This document shows, in pieces, positions 17,190-26,420 of a stretch of 60,809 nucleotides of DNA (position 1 is its first letter; each line of letters starts with the position of its first letter). The notes under the pieces were generated by a model. That model was not told the origin of the DNA. It did no database searches and saw only the letters and a program-made list of their open reading frames with translations. A program made the position numbers and the translations under genes. This DNA is from Thiohalobacter sp. (GTDB lineage Bacteria > Pseudomonadota > Gammaproteobacteria > Thiohalobacterales > Thiohalobacteraceae): NCBI RefSeq assembly GCF_027000115.1, contig NZ_JALTON010000023.1, positions 1 to 60,809 on the forward strand, read 5' to 3'.

Positions 17190-20100
17190 GTGAGCCATCC
17201 CCTCGACGCCACCCGCCCGGAGGTCAACGCCACTGTCCATGCCGCCGCCGGCACGGGCAAGACCTACCTGCTGGTGAGCCGGCTGATCCGGCTGCTGCTG
17301 GCCGGCGCCGAACCGGCGCGCATCCTCGCGGTGACCTTCACCCGCAAGGCCGCTACCGAAATGCTGGACCGCCTCGCCGAACGGCTGGCCGAGCTCGCAA
17401 GCCTGCCGGATGCGGCACTCGACGACGCCCTGCGCGCGCTGGGTGAAACACCGGACCCCGCCCTGCGCGCGCGGGCACGGCGGCTCCACGACCGACTGCT
17501 GTTCAGCGACCAGCCACTGCGGGTGACCACCTTCCACGCCTTCTGCCAGGAGATCCTGCAGCGCTTTCCGTTCGAGGCCGGGGTGCCGCCCGGTTTCGAA
17601 CTGGCCGAGGCCGAGACCGAGCTGCGCCGTGCCGCCTGGGACGCACTCCAGGCCGAGGCCACGGCCGCACCCGACGGACCGCTTGGCCGCTGCCTGGACG
17701 CACTGCTGACCGCCTGCGGCAGCCTGCACAACCTGAAGGACGCCCTGGGTGCCTTCGTCGACCACCGCATCGACTGGTGGGCCTTCACCGCCGGGGCCGA
17801 CGACGTGCTGGCACAGGCAAGCGAGCGCGCGACGGCCTTCTTCGGCATCGGCCCGGAAGAGGAACCCCTGGCGGCGCTGGCCGACCCCGAGCTGACCGTG
17901 ATGCTGCGCGAGTTCGTCGAGCTGCTGGGCCGCCACCCCACCGACACCTTCAAGCAGCGTGCTGCAGACATCGACCGGGCCCTGCGCCCCGGCGTCGATC
18001 TCGCGGGCCGGATGGAACTGCTGTGCCCGGTGTTTCTCAAGACCGATGGCAAGCCACGGCTCTACAAGACCAGCAAGCGCCTGCTCAGCAAGCTGGGCAG
18101 CGAGGGCGCCGAACGCCTGCTGGAACTGGCCGATCTGCTGGCCGAACGTTGCCTCGAAATGCGCGACCGCCAGGCGCGCCAGCGCAATCTCGCCACCACA
18201 CTCGCCTGGTACCGGGCCGGCCAGCGCCTGCTCGACCACTACCAGCGCATCAAGCGCGAACAGCGTCTGCTCGACTTCGCCGACCTCGAGTGGCACGCCT
18301 ACCGGCTGCTCAACCTGGACGAACATGCCCACTGGGTACAGTACAAGCTGGACGCCCGCATCGACCACCTGCTGGTGGACGAATTCCAGGACACCAGCCC
18401 CACCCAGTGGCGCCTGATCCGGCCGCTGATGGAGGAACTGATGGCCGGCAACGAGGAACGCCGGCGCTCGGTATTCCTGGTCGGTGACGCCAAGCAGTCG
18501 ATCTACGGCTTCCGCCGTGCCGATGCGCGCCTGTTCGCGGCCGCCGCCGACTGGCTGGCGCGGTTCCCCGGCACCGAGGCCCACGGCCTGAGCCGCTCGC
18601 GGCGTTCGGCGCGCGCCATCATCGACTGCGTGAACCGGGTATTCGAACATCCGGAGCAGACCGGCCTGCTGGCCGACTTCGAGCACCACGACACCTTCCA
18701 TGGCGATCTGTTCGGCCGGGTGGAACTGCTGCCGCTGGTCGAACCCGCCGAGGCCGAAACGGAGTCCGCCGCAGCACTGCGCGATCCCCTGCGCCGCCCC
18801 CGCCCCGAACGGGCGGACGACCCCCACTACCGCGAAGGGCAGCTCATTGCGCATCGCATTCGCGTACTGCTCGACTCGGGCATGGTGATCGGCAGCGGCG
18901 AGGCGGCCCGCACTCTCGATGCCGGCGACATCTGGATCCTGCTGCGCAATCGCACCCACGCCGAGAGCTACGAGCGCGCCCTGCGGGATGCCGGCATCCC
19001 CTACCTGGGCACCGCGCGCGGGGCCCTGCTCGACAGCCTGGAGGTGCGCGATCTGGAGGCCCTGCTCACCACCCTGGCGACCCCGTTCGACGACCTTGCC
19101 CTGGCCCAAGTACTGCGCTCGCCCCTGTTCGCCGTGACCGATGCCGATCTCGAGGCCCTGGCCGTCGGCGAGGGCCGCTGGTTCGACCGCCTGCTGCGGC
19201 ATGACTGGCCGGCGGATTCGGCGCTGGCGCGAGCCGCCCGCCTGCTCGGGCGCTGGCATCCCCTGGCGGGTGCCCTGCCGGTCCACGATCTGCTCGACCG
19301 CATCTACCACGAGGGCGAGGTACTGGCCCGCTACGATGCCGCGTCCCCGGACAGCCTGCGGCCACGCGTGCTGGCCAATCTGGAGCGGCTGATGGACCTG
19401 GCACTGGAAGTGGACAGCGGTCGTTACCCCAGCCTGCCCCGCTTTCTGCTGCGCCTGGGTGAGCTGCGCGAACGCGCCGGGGAGGGGCCGGACGATGCCG
19501 TTGCCCAGGCCGGCGCCCGGGTGCAATTTCTTACCGTGCACGGGGCCAAGGGGCTGGAGGCGCCGGTGGTGTTCCTGGCCGATGCCGCCGGGACGGCGAA
19601 CAGTCGCCGCGCCTGGCAGGCACTGGTCGACTGGCCACCCGATGCCGAGCGGCCGCGATGGCTGCTGCCCGACCCGGGCGGCAAAGGGCGCGACTCGGCC
19701 CTGTCCGGGCTGCTCGACCGGCAGCGCGAAACCGAACGGCGCGAGGACGCCAACCTGCTCTATGTCGCCCTCACCCGCCCGCGGCAGATGCTGGTGGTCA
19801 GCGGCTGCCGGCCGCGTCGGGGCGACGGGCTCGGCTGGTATGGCATGCTGGCCCGCGCACTGGACGCCACCGACACCCTCGACGCGGGCGAGGCATGGCA
19901 CTGCGAAACGGGCATCCCGGCTCATCCGGCTGCCCGCCAGGCCCCGCCCGAGCCCGAAGCCATCGCGCCGGACCCGGCGCTGTCACGCCCGGTAGCGGCG
20001 CCGCCGACCCTGGTGCGGCTCGCGCCCAGCCGACAACTCGACGAATGGGCGGCCGAGGCGGGCGACGCCGACGGGCGGGTGCGCGGCCTGGCACTGCACC

Positions 20101-20555
20101 GGCTGCTGGAACTGCGGACACCGCCCGCACCGGTGGAACCGGGTCCCGCGCGTCGCCAGCTGGCCGCGGAACTCGGGCTGGCACCCGGGCATCCGTTGCT
20201 GGACGAATGGTCGCAGGAGGCAGGTGCGGTCCTGGCGGATCCCGCGCTCGCCTTTCTGTTCGATCCGGCGGCCAGCCGCCGGGCATGGAATGAGTGCCCG
20301 TTGACCTGCCGCACCGACGACGGCCGGCTGGTGGACGGCGTGGTGGATCGCATGCTGCTGTTCGACGACCGGCTGCTGATCGTCGACTACAAGACCCATC
20401 GGGTGGACGCCGCCGGCGCGGAGGCGCTTGTCACCAGATTTCTGCCCCAGATGCGGCTGTATCTCGAGGCCGGCCGGCGCCTCTGGCCGGAGACACCCGT
20501 GGAAGGCGCCCTGCTATTCACCCATTGCCGCCGGCTTGTCCCCTGCACGCCTTGA
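17190..20555 (+). CDS. AddA-like UvrD-family helicase-nuclease
   Basis: About 1121 residues. Superfamily 1 motifs are present: Walker A AAAGTGKT near residue 18, LLVDEFQDTSPTQW (motif II), VFLVGDAKQSIYGFRRAD (motif III) and late helicase segments (FLTVHGAKGLE). LLIVDYKTHR near the C-terminus is a RecB-type nuclease motif, so both activities are predicted. It would pair with the preceding AddB-like protein in an AddAB-type complex for recombinational repair. I chose the GTG at 17190 (VSHPLDATRPEV), 10 bases after GGGAGG at 17174-17179, over an ATG 33 bases upstream that lacks a Shine-Dalgarno. Confidence 0.88.
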   Translation: MSHPLDATRPEVNATVHAAAGTGKTYLLVSRLIRLLLAGAEPARILAVTFTRKAATEMLDRLAERLAELASLPDAALDDALRALGETPDPALRARARRLHDRLLFSDQPLRVTTFHAFCQEILQRFPFEAGVPPGFELAEAETELRRAAWDALQAEATAAPDGPLGRCLDALLTACGSLHNLKDALGAFVDHRIDWWAFTAGADDVLAQASERATAFFGIGPEEEPLAALADPELTVMLREFVELLGRHPTDTFKQRAADIDRALRPGVDLAGRMELLCPVFLKTDGKPRLYKTSKRLLSKLGSEGAERLLELADLLAERCLEMRDRQARQRNLATTLAWYRAGQRLLDHYQRIKREQRLLDFADLEWHAYRLLNLDEHAHWVQYKLDARIDHLLVDEFQDTSPTQWRLIRPLMEELMAGNEERRRSVFLVGDAKQSIYGFRRADARLFAAAADWLARFPGTEAHGLSRSRRSARAIIDCVNRVFEHPEQTGLLADFEHHDTFHGDLFGRVELLPLVEPAEAETESAAALRDPLRRPRPERADDPHYREGQLIAHRIRVLLDSGMVIGSGEAARTLDAGDIWILLRNRTHAESYERALRDAGIPYLGTARGALLDSLEVRDLEALLTTLATPFDDLALAQVLRSPLFAVTDADLEALAVGEGRWFDRLLRHDWPADSALARAARLLGRWHPLAGALPVHDLLDRIYHEGEVLARYDAASPDSLRPRVLANLERLMDLALEVDSGRYPSLPRFLLRLGELRERAGEGPDDAVAQAGARVQFLTVHGAKGLEAPVVFLADAAGTANSRRAWQALVDWPPDAERPRWLLPDPGGKGRDSALSGLLDRQRETERREDANLLYVALTRPRQMLVVSGCRPRRGDGLGWYGMLARALDATDTLDAGEAWHCETGIPAHPAARQAPPEPEAIAPDPALSRPVAAPPTLVRLAPSRQLDEWAAEAGDADGRVRGLALHRLLELRTPPAPVEPGPARRQLAAELGLAPGHPLLDEWSQEAGAVLADPALAFLFDPAASRRAWNECPLTCRTDDGRLVDGVVDRMLLFDDRLLIVDYKTHRVDAAGAEALVTRFLPQMRLYLEAGRRLWPETPVEGALLFTHCRRLVPCTP

Positions 20556-20662
20556 AAGGCCGCCGACCGGCCCCATGTCTACGGCCGGGTGCCCGCAGCC
20601 CTTGAACCGCTCGCGACATTGCCTTGAACACGACTATGCATGGACTGTACGAGAACAGAGTG

Positions 20663-21526
20663 ATGAGCAATTCCCCCCACGTCATCGAAACGGGCCAGCA
20701 CGACTTCGAACAGGCCGTGATCGCCCGCTCGCACGAGGTACCGGTGTTGGTGGACTTCTGGGCCGAATGGTGCGGCCCCTGCAAGATGCAGCTACCCATC
20801 CTGCTGCGGCTGGCGGACGCCTACCAGGGGCGTTTCGTCCTGGCCAAGGTCAACACCGATGTCGAGCAGGAACTGGCCGCACGTTTCGGGATCCGCAGCA
20901 TTCCCACCATGAAACTGTTCGTGAACGGCGGGGTGGTGGAGGAGATCACCGGCGCGCAGACCGAGTCTGCGCTGCGCGAACTGCTGGATCGCCATATCGA
21001 ACGCGAATCCGACATGCTGCGCCACCAGGCGCTGGAGAAGGCCGCCGCGGGCGACCGCCAGGAGGCGTTGCGCCTGTTGCGCGAGGCCGGCCGGCAGGAC
21101 CCCGACAATCCGCGTATTGCCCCGGACTTCATCCGCGTGGCCATTGACGCCGGCGAGCTGGAGGCGGCCCAGCAGGCGCTGGCCGCCCTGCCCATAAGCC
21201 GGCGCGAGGACGATGACATCCGTGCCTTGCGCGCCTCGCTGGAACTGGCGCGCCAACTGGCGGACGCGCCGCCGCTGGAAGAGCTGGAACGCAGGGTTGC
21301 GGACCAGCCGGACGATCTGCAGACGCGCGAGGCGCTGGCGGCACGCCTCGCCGCAGACGGGCGGTACGAGGAAGCCCTCGACCAGTACCTGGAAATCCTC
21401 AAACGGGATCGCGACTACAACGAGGGCGCGGCGCGCAAGGGCATGCTGGCCATCTTCGAACTGCTCGGCAACCAGGGCGATCTGGTTAGCCGCTACCGGC
21501 GCCGCCTGGCCATGTATCTCTACTGA
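20663..21526 (+). CDS. cnoX: CnoX/YbbN-like thioredoxin-TPR protein with CGPC site
   Basis: About 287 residues: a thioredoxin fold (1-110), then TPR-like helices to the C-terminus (ALEKAAAGDRQEALRLLREA, DGRYEEALDQYLEILKRD). CnoX (YbbN) is a holdase that hands oxidised clients to GroEL and DnaK. The active site here is WCGPCK, a complete redox motif, whereas E. coli CnoX has a degenerate site; disulfide reductase activity is therefore possible. The ATG of MSNSPHVIETG fits the family N-terminus best; in-frame ATGs lie 9 and 13 codons upstream and none has a strong Shine-Dalgarno. It is convergent with dsbC and overlaps its end by 7 bases. Confidence 0.88.
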   Translation: MSNSPHVIETGQHDFEQAVIARSHEVPVLVDFWAEWCGPCKMQLPILLRLADAYQGRFVLAKVNTDVEQELAARFGIRSIPTMKLFVNGGVVEEITGAQTESALRELLDRHIERESDMLRHQALEKAAAGDRQEALRLLREAGRQDPDNPRIAPDFIRVAIDAGELEAAQQALAALPISRREDDDIRALRASLELARQLADAPPLEELERRVADQPDDLQTREALAARLAADGRYEEALDQYLEILKRDRDYNEGAARKGMLAIFELLGNQGDLVSRYRRRLAMYLY

Positions 21527-22242
21527 GGCGCGGCTGCGGTCTGATCGAGCATCTGCTCCAGCCGGGCCGCCGGCACATAGCCGGGAATGATCCGGCCGTT
21601 CTCGAGAACGATCGCAGGCGTGCCGCGCAGGCCCAGTTCCTGCACCAGGCGCAGGTGGCGATCGACGGGGTTGTCGCACTGTGCCGGTTCGGGGTCCTTG
21701 CCCTGCTTGGCGGCGGTCAGGGCCGCGCGACGATCCTTGGCACACCATACCGAGCGCGCCTTGTGGTAGGACGGGGTATCCGGCCCGCTGCGCGGGAAGA
21801 ACAGGTAGCGCACGGTGATGCCGCGGCGGTTCAGTTCCGGCACCTCGGCATGCAGCTTGCGGCAGTAGCCGCAGTCGATATCGGTGAATACCGTGATGAC
21901 ATGCTTCTGCTTCGGTGCCGGGAACAGGATCATGTTGTCCTCGCCCAGCTCGCGCAGCTCGGCCAGCAAGAGCTGCGACCGCCGCTCGGCGGTCAGGTTG
22001 CGCTGCGAACCCAGTTCCATGATGGCCCCCTGGATCAGGTAGCGGCCGTCGCTGCTGACGTAGACCACCTGCGGCCCGAAGGTCACCTCGTAGACCCCGG
22101 GCACGACCGATTCGGCAATGCTGTCGGGGCTCATCCCGGGCAGGGCCCGGGAAAGTGCCTGACGCACCTGGTCAGGTTGGGCGTGGGCAAGAGTGAGCGC
22201 GGAGAGCAGCAGGAGAAAAAACAGTTTCTTGACGAGATGCAT
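21520..22242 (-). CDS. dsbC: Periplasmic protein disulfide isomerase DsbC
   Basis: A 240-residue precursor. A signal peptide (KKLFFLLLLSALTLAHA) ends near residue 21. An N-terminal dimerisation domain (about 25-80) precedes a thioredoxin-fold catalytic domain with active site DCGYCRKLH. A second cysteine pair (VWCAKD and AQCDNP) matches the structural disulfide of DsbC. It isomerises wrong disulfides in secreted proteins and is kept reduced by DsbD, which is not in the window. A GTG immediately precedes the chosen ATG. It lies 118 bases downstream of xerD on the same strand. Confidence 0.95.
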   Translation of the reverse strand: MHLVKKLFFLLLLSALTLAHAQPDQVRQALSRALPGMSPDSIAESVVPGVYEVTFGPQVVYVSSDGRYLIQGAIMELGSQRNLTAERRSQLLLAELRELGEDNMILFPAPKQKHVITVFTDIDCGYCRKLHAEVPELNRRGITVRYLFFPRSGPDTPSYHKARSVWCAKDRRAALTAAKQGKDPEPAQCDNPVDRHLRLVQELGLRGTPAIVLENGRIIPGYVPAARLEQMLDQTAAAPQ

Positions 22243-22360
22243 CACAAGGTTTCCCGGAGTCGGTGGCGTCAGGGACGGCGGCCATTGTGCGCCATGAACG
22301 GCGGTCCGGCAAACAGTGCCGGCGGCAGGACAACAGACCACGGAAAGGCGGGAAAGTTGC

Positions 22361-23320
22361 TCAGCCGCGCGGATGATGGCTGGCATGCAGTTCGCGCAAC
22401 CGCTCGCGGGCAATGTGGGTGTAGATCTGGGTGGTGGACAGGTCGCTGTGGCCCAGCAGCATCTGCACCACGCGCAGGTCGGCGCCGTGATTGAGCAGGT
22501 GGGTGGCAAAGGCATGGCGCAGGGTGTGCGGCGACAGGGTGCTGCCGATACCCGCAACACGCGCGTAATGCTTGATGCGATGCCAGAAGGCCTGCCGGGT
22601 CAGCGGCGCGCCGCCGCGTCCGGGAAACAGGTACTCGCTGTCGCGACCGTTCAGCAACGTGGCGCGGGTATCCTCGAGGTAGCGCACCACCCAGGCCAGC
22701 GCCTCCTCGCCCAGCGGCACCAGTCGTTCCTTGCTGCCCTTGCCGGTGATACGCAACACACCCTGGCGCAGGTTCACCTGATCGAGCCGCAAGCCCACCA
22801 GCTCGGATACCCGCAGGCCGGCAGCATAAAGCACCTCGAGCAGGGTACGGTCGCGCACACCCACCGGGGTCGAGGTGTCCGGCGCCGCCAGCAGGGCATC
22901 CACCTCGGCCTCGCTCAGCGATTTCGGCAGCGGACGACCCAGCTTGGGGGATTCTATGTTGAGGGTCGGGTCGACCTCGACGCCCCCCTCGCGCAGGCGA
23001 TGGCGATAGTAGCGCCGCAGGGTGGACAGCAACCGTGCCACGCTGCGTGCGCTGCGCTTGCGCTCGCCACACAGCTTGAGATAGTCCAGTACGTGGACGC
23101 GTGACACCTCGTCCAGGGAAAGATCGCCGGCGGCCAGCCAGCGCGCGAAACCGTTGAGGTCGGACCGATAGGCGGAGAGTGTATGAGGGCTGAGTCCTTC
23201 CTCGATCCATAGTGCATCGAGAAAGGATTCGATTCGGGACAGGTTCGTCCCGGTCAGGCTGGCGAGCTCGGAAGCCGCTGCTGCTGGTTCCTGCAAGACG
23301 GATTCGGACTCCGATTGCAT
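22361..23320 (-). CDS. xerD: Site-specific tyrosine recombinase XerD
   Basis: A 319-residue recombinase with a SAM-like N-terminal core-binding domain and a C-terminal catalytic domain. Catalytic residues are visible: Arg in AAGLRVSEL, Lys in TGKGSKER, HxxR in SPHTLRHAFA, His/Trp-position His in LLGHSDLSTTQ and the nucleophile Tyr in IYTHIARERL. The TGKGSKERLVPLG and LLNHGADLR segments favour XerD over phage integrases. With XerC it resolves chromosome dimers at dif; no dif-like site was recognised here. The N-terminus is about 20 residues longer than usual. It is divergent from the ACP-ligase fusion gene, 84 bases between starts. Confidence 0.93.
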   Translation of the reverse strand: MQSESESVLQEPAAAASELASLTGTNLSRIESFLDALWIEEGLSPHTLSAYRSDLNGFARWLAAGDLSLDEVSRVHVLDYLKLCGERKRSARSVARLLSTLRRYYRHRLREGGVEVDPTLNIESPKLGRPLPKSLSEAEVDALLAAPDTSTPVGVRDRTLLEVLYAAGLRVSELVGLRLDQVNLRQGVLRITGKGSKERLVPLGEEALAWVVRYLEDTRATLLNGRDSEYLFPGRGGAPLTRQAFWHRIKHYARVAGIGSTLSPHTLRHAFATHLLNHGADLRVVQMLLGHSDLSTTQIYTHIARERLRELHASHHPRG

Positions 23321-23404
23321 CAGGGAATGGTGCTACCTTACTCACATGCACTGGGGCAACGCAAGTCTTTCCTGGCCCGCGCAAACCGGAACGGAAGCGA
23401 CCCG

Positions 23405-26227
23405 ATGAACGAAACCGCCTCACACCAGGCCGTACTCGACATCCTGCGCGATCTGCTCGCCGAACTGCACGGCGACCGCATACCGCCCGATGTGACTCTT
23501 GCCAGCCATCTGGAACAGGACCTGGGCATCGACAGCCTCGGCCGCGTGGAACTGCTGATGCGGATTCGCACGCAACTCGGCCTCGATGTTGCCGAGGATG
23601 AAATCTTCGAAGTGGTGACCGTCGGCGACCTACTGTCGCGCCTTGGCGTTGCAGCGGACACGCGCGCAGAAACACCGCTGCCGACGCCAACGGCTGCACC
23701 CGACGGGCAAGTGCGGTGGCCGGCTCAGGCGGAAAGCCTCAATGCGGTGCTGGCGTTTCATGCCGAGCGACTCGGCGACCGACCCTATCTCACCTTCCTT
23801 GCGGGCAGCGGGGTGCAGACGCTGACCCATGCACAGCTCTTCGAACGTGCCGGCCGGGCGGCCGCAGCGCTGCGCGCCCACGGCGTGGAACCGGGCGACC
23901 GGGTGGCACTGATGCTGCCCTCGGGCTTCGAGTTCTTCGACGCCTTCTACGGCACGCTGTGTGCGGGCGCCGTGCCGGTCCCCCTGTACCCGCCCGCCAG
24001 CAAGGCCCGGATCGAGGCCTTCCTGCTGCGCCAGGCGGGCATCCTCGACAACGCCGGCACACGGGTATTCGTGACCAGCGAGCAGATACGGCCCTTTGCC
24101 CACGCCCTGCGCCAGCAGGTGGCCGCGCTGGAGCACATCCTGCCGGCCTCGGTGCTGACCCGGGAACGCGGTCACGTCTGCCTGCCGCGCAAGGCCGACG
24201 ACCTTGCCTTCCTGCAGTACACCTCGGGCAGTACCGGCCAGCCCAAGGGGGTGATGCTCACGCATGGCAATCTGCTGGCCAACGTGCGCGCCATGGGCCA
24301 GGCTGCGCGGGTGGATCCGGGCGAAGACCTGTTCGTGAGCTGGCTGCCCCTGTATCACGACATGGGCCTGATCGGCGCCTGCCTGGGCTCGCTCTACCAT
24401 GCCCTGCCGCTGGTACTGATGTCTCCGCTCAGCTTCATCAGCCGGCCGCAGCGCTGGCTGCAGGCGCTGCACGACTATCGCGGCACGCTGTCGGCAGCGC
24501 CCAACTTCGCCTACCAGCTCTGCGCCAGCCGGCTCGAGGACAGCGACATCGAGGGCCTGGACCTGTCCCGCTGGCGACTCGCGTTCAATGGCGCCGAACC
24601 GGTGCATGCGCAGACCATCGAACGCTTCTGCAGCCGCATGCAGCGCGCAGGTTTCCGGCGCGAGGCCATGACCCCGGTGTACGGCCTGGCCGAGAACGCC
24701 GTTGGCCTGTGCTTCCCACCGCCGGGACGCGGACCACGTTACGACACCGTCGACCGGCAAAGGCTGGTGTCGGAAGGCATCGCCGAACCGGTGGAGGCCC
24801 GCGCGGAGGATGCCACCGAGATCGTGGGCTGCGGTCTCGCCCTGCCCGATCACGAGATTCGGGTCGTGGATGCGCAGCGACGGCCCTTGCCCGACCGGCG
24901 GGTGGGCGAGATCCAGTTCCGCGGGCCTTCAGCCACGCAGGGCTATTTCCGCAATCCCGAGGCGACTGCTGCCCTGGTCGACGGTGAATGGCGCAACACC
25001 GGCGACCGCGGCTACCTGGTCGAGGGTGAGATCTTTCTCACCGGCCGCATCAAGGAAATCATCTTTCGTGCCGGTCGCAACCTGTACCCCTACGAACTGG
25101 AACAGGCCATCGGTGATCTCGAGGGCATTCGCAAGGGCGGAGTGGCCGTGTTCGCCGCCATGCCGCCGCAGGGCGGCGAGGAAAGGCTGGTGGTGGTGGC
25201 GGAAACCCGGGAACGCAGTACCGAACGGCGCAAGGCACTGGTCGAGCACATTCGCGAGCTGTCGATGACGCTGCTCGACACGGCGCCCGACGACATCCTG
25301 CTGACCCCGCCACGCACGGTACCCAAGACCTCCAGCGGCAAGATCCAGCGCGCCGAGTGTGCGCGCCGCTACCGGGAAGGCAGGCTGCTGCCGGACGGCC
25401 GCGGCGGCGGTTCGCTCCGCGTGCGGCTGGCGCTCGGGGTTCTGCTGGCGGCGGGCCGGCGCGGACTACGCCGCGGCGGCCGGCTGCTCTATGCCGGCTG
25501 GGCCTGGCTGGCGGCGATCGCGGTCGCGCTGCCGAGCCTGCTGCTGGTCCTGCTCGCGCCCGGACGGCGCACAGCGCAACGCGTGGCTCACGTCGGAGCG
25601 CGCGCCCTGCTGTGGCTCGCCGGCCTGCCGCTGCGCGTCGAGGGGGAAAACCGGCTGCCGGCAGGACGGCCCTTGGTCCTGGTCGCCAACCACGCCAGCT
25701 ATCTGGACGCGCTGGTGCTGATCGCGGCACTCGACCACCCGCTGCACTTCGTGGCCAAACGCGAGCTGGCGAATCACCCGCTGCTGCGCGCCTTCCTGCG
25801 CCGACTGGGCACCGAATTCGTGACCCGCAGCGACGTGCGCGCGAGTGTTGCCGAGACCGAGGCACTGGTCGCTCGGGTGGCGGCCGGCGACGCGGTGGTG
25901 TTCTTTCCCGAGGGCACCTTCACCGAGGCCAGCGGCCTGCGCCCCTTTCGTCTCGGCGCCTTCCGCATCGCCGCCGATACCGGGACGCCGGTCGTTGCGG
26001 TGGCCCTGCGCGGCACCCGAGAGGTGCTGCGCGGCGACCGCTGGCTGCCCCGCCATGGCCGGCTGGAGGTCATCGTCGGCAAGCCGCTGGAGCCCGCCGG
26101 CAACGACTGGGCCGCGGCAATCGCCCTGCGTGATGCCGCCCGCCGCTTCATCCTCGAACACACCGGCGAACCCGATCTGGCCGGCTCGGCCAGCATTGCC
26201 CTGCCCGCGGGTACGTCGGACCCGTAG
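23405..26227 (+). CDS. Trifunctional ACP / fatty-acyl-AMP ligase / PlsC acyltransferase
   Basis: A 940-residue fusion. Residues 1-85 are an acyl carrier protein domain with the phosphopantetheine serine in GIDSLGRVEL (Ser44). Residues about 110-670 form an AMP-binding enzyme (YTSGSTGQPKG near 275) whose SWLPLYHDMGLIG segment is typical of fatty-acyl-AMP ligases. A basic, then hydrophobic segment (about 680-725) looks membrane-embedding. Residues about 740-925 are a PlsC-type acyltransferase with NHASYLD (HX4D near 763) and FFPEGTF. I infer that fatty acid is activated, loaded on the built-in ACP and passed to a membrane lipid acceptor, an ATP-driven acylation in one chain. E. coli Aas has the opposite domain order and no ACP domain. 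It appears to stand alone, divergent from xerD. Confidence 0.88.
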   Translation: MNETASHQAVLDILRDLLAELHGDRIPPDVTLASHLEQDLGIDSLGRVELLMRIRTQLGLDVAEDEIFEVVTVGDLLSRLGVAADTRAETPLPTPTAAPDGQVRWPAQAESLNAVLAFHAERLGDRPYLTFLAGSGVQTLTHAQLFERAGRAAAALRAHGVEPGDRVALMLPSGFEFFDAFYGTLCAGAVPVPLYPPASKARIEAFLLRQAGILDNAGTRVFVTSEQIRPFAHALRQQVAALEHILPASVLTRERGHVCLPRKADDLAFLQYTSGSTGQPKGVMLTHGNLLANVRAMGQAARVDPGEDLFVSWLPLYHDMGLIGACLGSLYHALPLVLMSPLSFISRPQRWLQALHDYRGTLSAAPNFAYQLCASRLEDSDIEGLDLSRWRLAFNGAEPVHAQTIERFCSRMQRAGFRREAMTPVYGLAENAVGLCFPPPGRGPRYDTVDRQRLVSEGIAEPVEARAEDATEIVGCGLALPDHEIRVVDAQRRPLPDRRVGEIQFRGPSATQGYFRNPEATAALVDGEWRNTGDRGYLVEGEIFLTGRIKEIIFRAGRNLYPYELEQAIGDLEGIRKGGVAVFAAMPPQGGEERLVVVAETRERSTERRKALVEHIRELSMTLLDTAPDDILLTPPRTVPKTSSGKIQRAECARRYREGRLLPDGRGGGSLRVRLALGVLLAAGRRGLRRGGRLLYAGWAWLAAIAVALPSLLLVLLAPGRRTAQRVAHVGARALLWLAGLPLRVEGENRLPAGRPLVLVANHASYLDALVLIAALDHPLHFVAKRELANHPLLRAFLRRLGTEFVTRSDVRASVAETEALVARVAAGDAVVFFPEGTFTEASGLRPFRLGAFRIAADTGTPVVAVALRGTREVLRGDRWLPRHGRLEVIVGKPLEPAGNDWAAAIALRDAARRFILEHTGEPDLAGSASIALPAGTSDP

Positions 26228-26261
26228 CTATTAACCCGGCAACCAAAATATATCGTGTTCA

Positions 26262-26358
26262 GGATGCAGAGAAAGCCGCTGAACAAGGCGTGGCTCGCCG
26301 GCAATGGCCCAGCCCTTGGCAAGCGCCACAACGCAGTGCAGGGGCTTTCTCTGCATCC
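26262..26358. repeat. Small inverted-repeat element (MITE-like) or bidirectional hairpin
   Basis: GGATGCAGAGAAAGCC at 26262-26277 is matched exactly by its reverse complement at 26343-26358, and the arms extend about seven more bases with two mismatches. About 65 bases separate the arms. The element lies between the convergent ends of the ACP-ligase fusion and the SIMPL gene. It may be a miniature transposable element or serve as a shared terminator; no target duplication is evident. Confidence 0.55.
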
Positions 26359-26420
26359 CTGACAGGTTCAAGATCAAGGGAAAGGCCGGGCTGTGCCGTC
26401 CCGCGCTGCGTACCTCCGGA

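Noticed and set aside
16122-19925. A 1267-codon open frame on the minus strand opposite the Add-like genes
   Set aside because: Composition is that of an antisense shadow, it spans two real genes and an intergenic gap, and no domain is recognisable.
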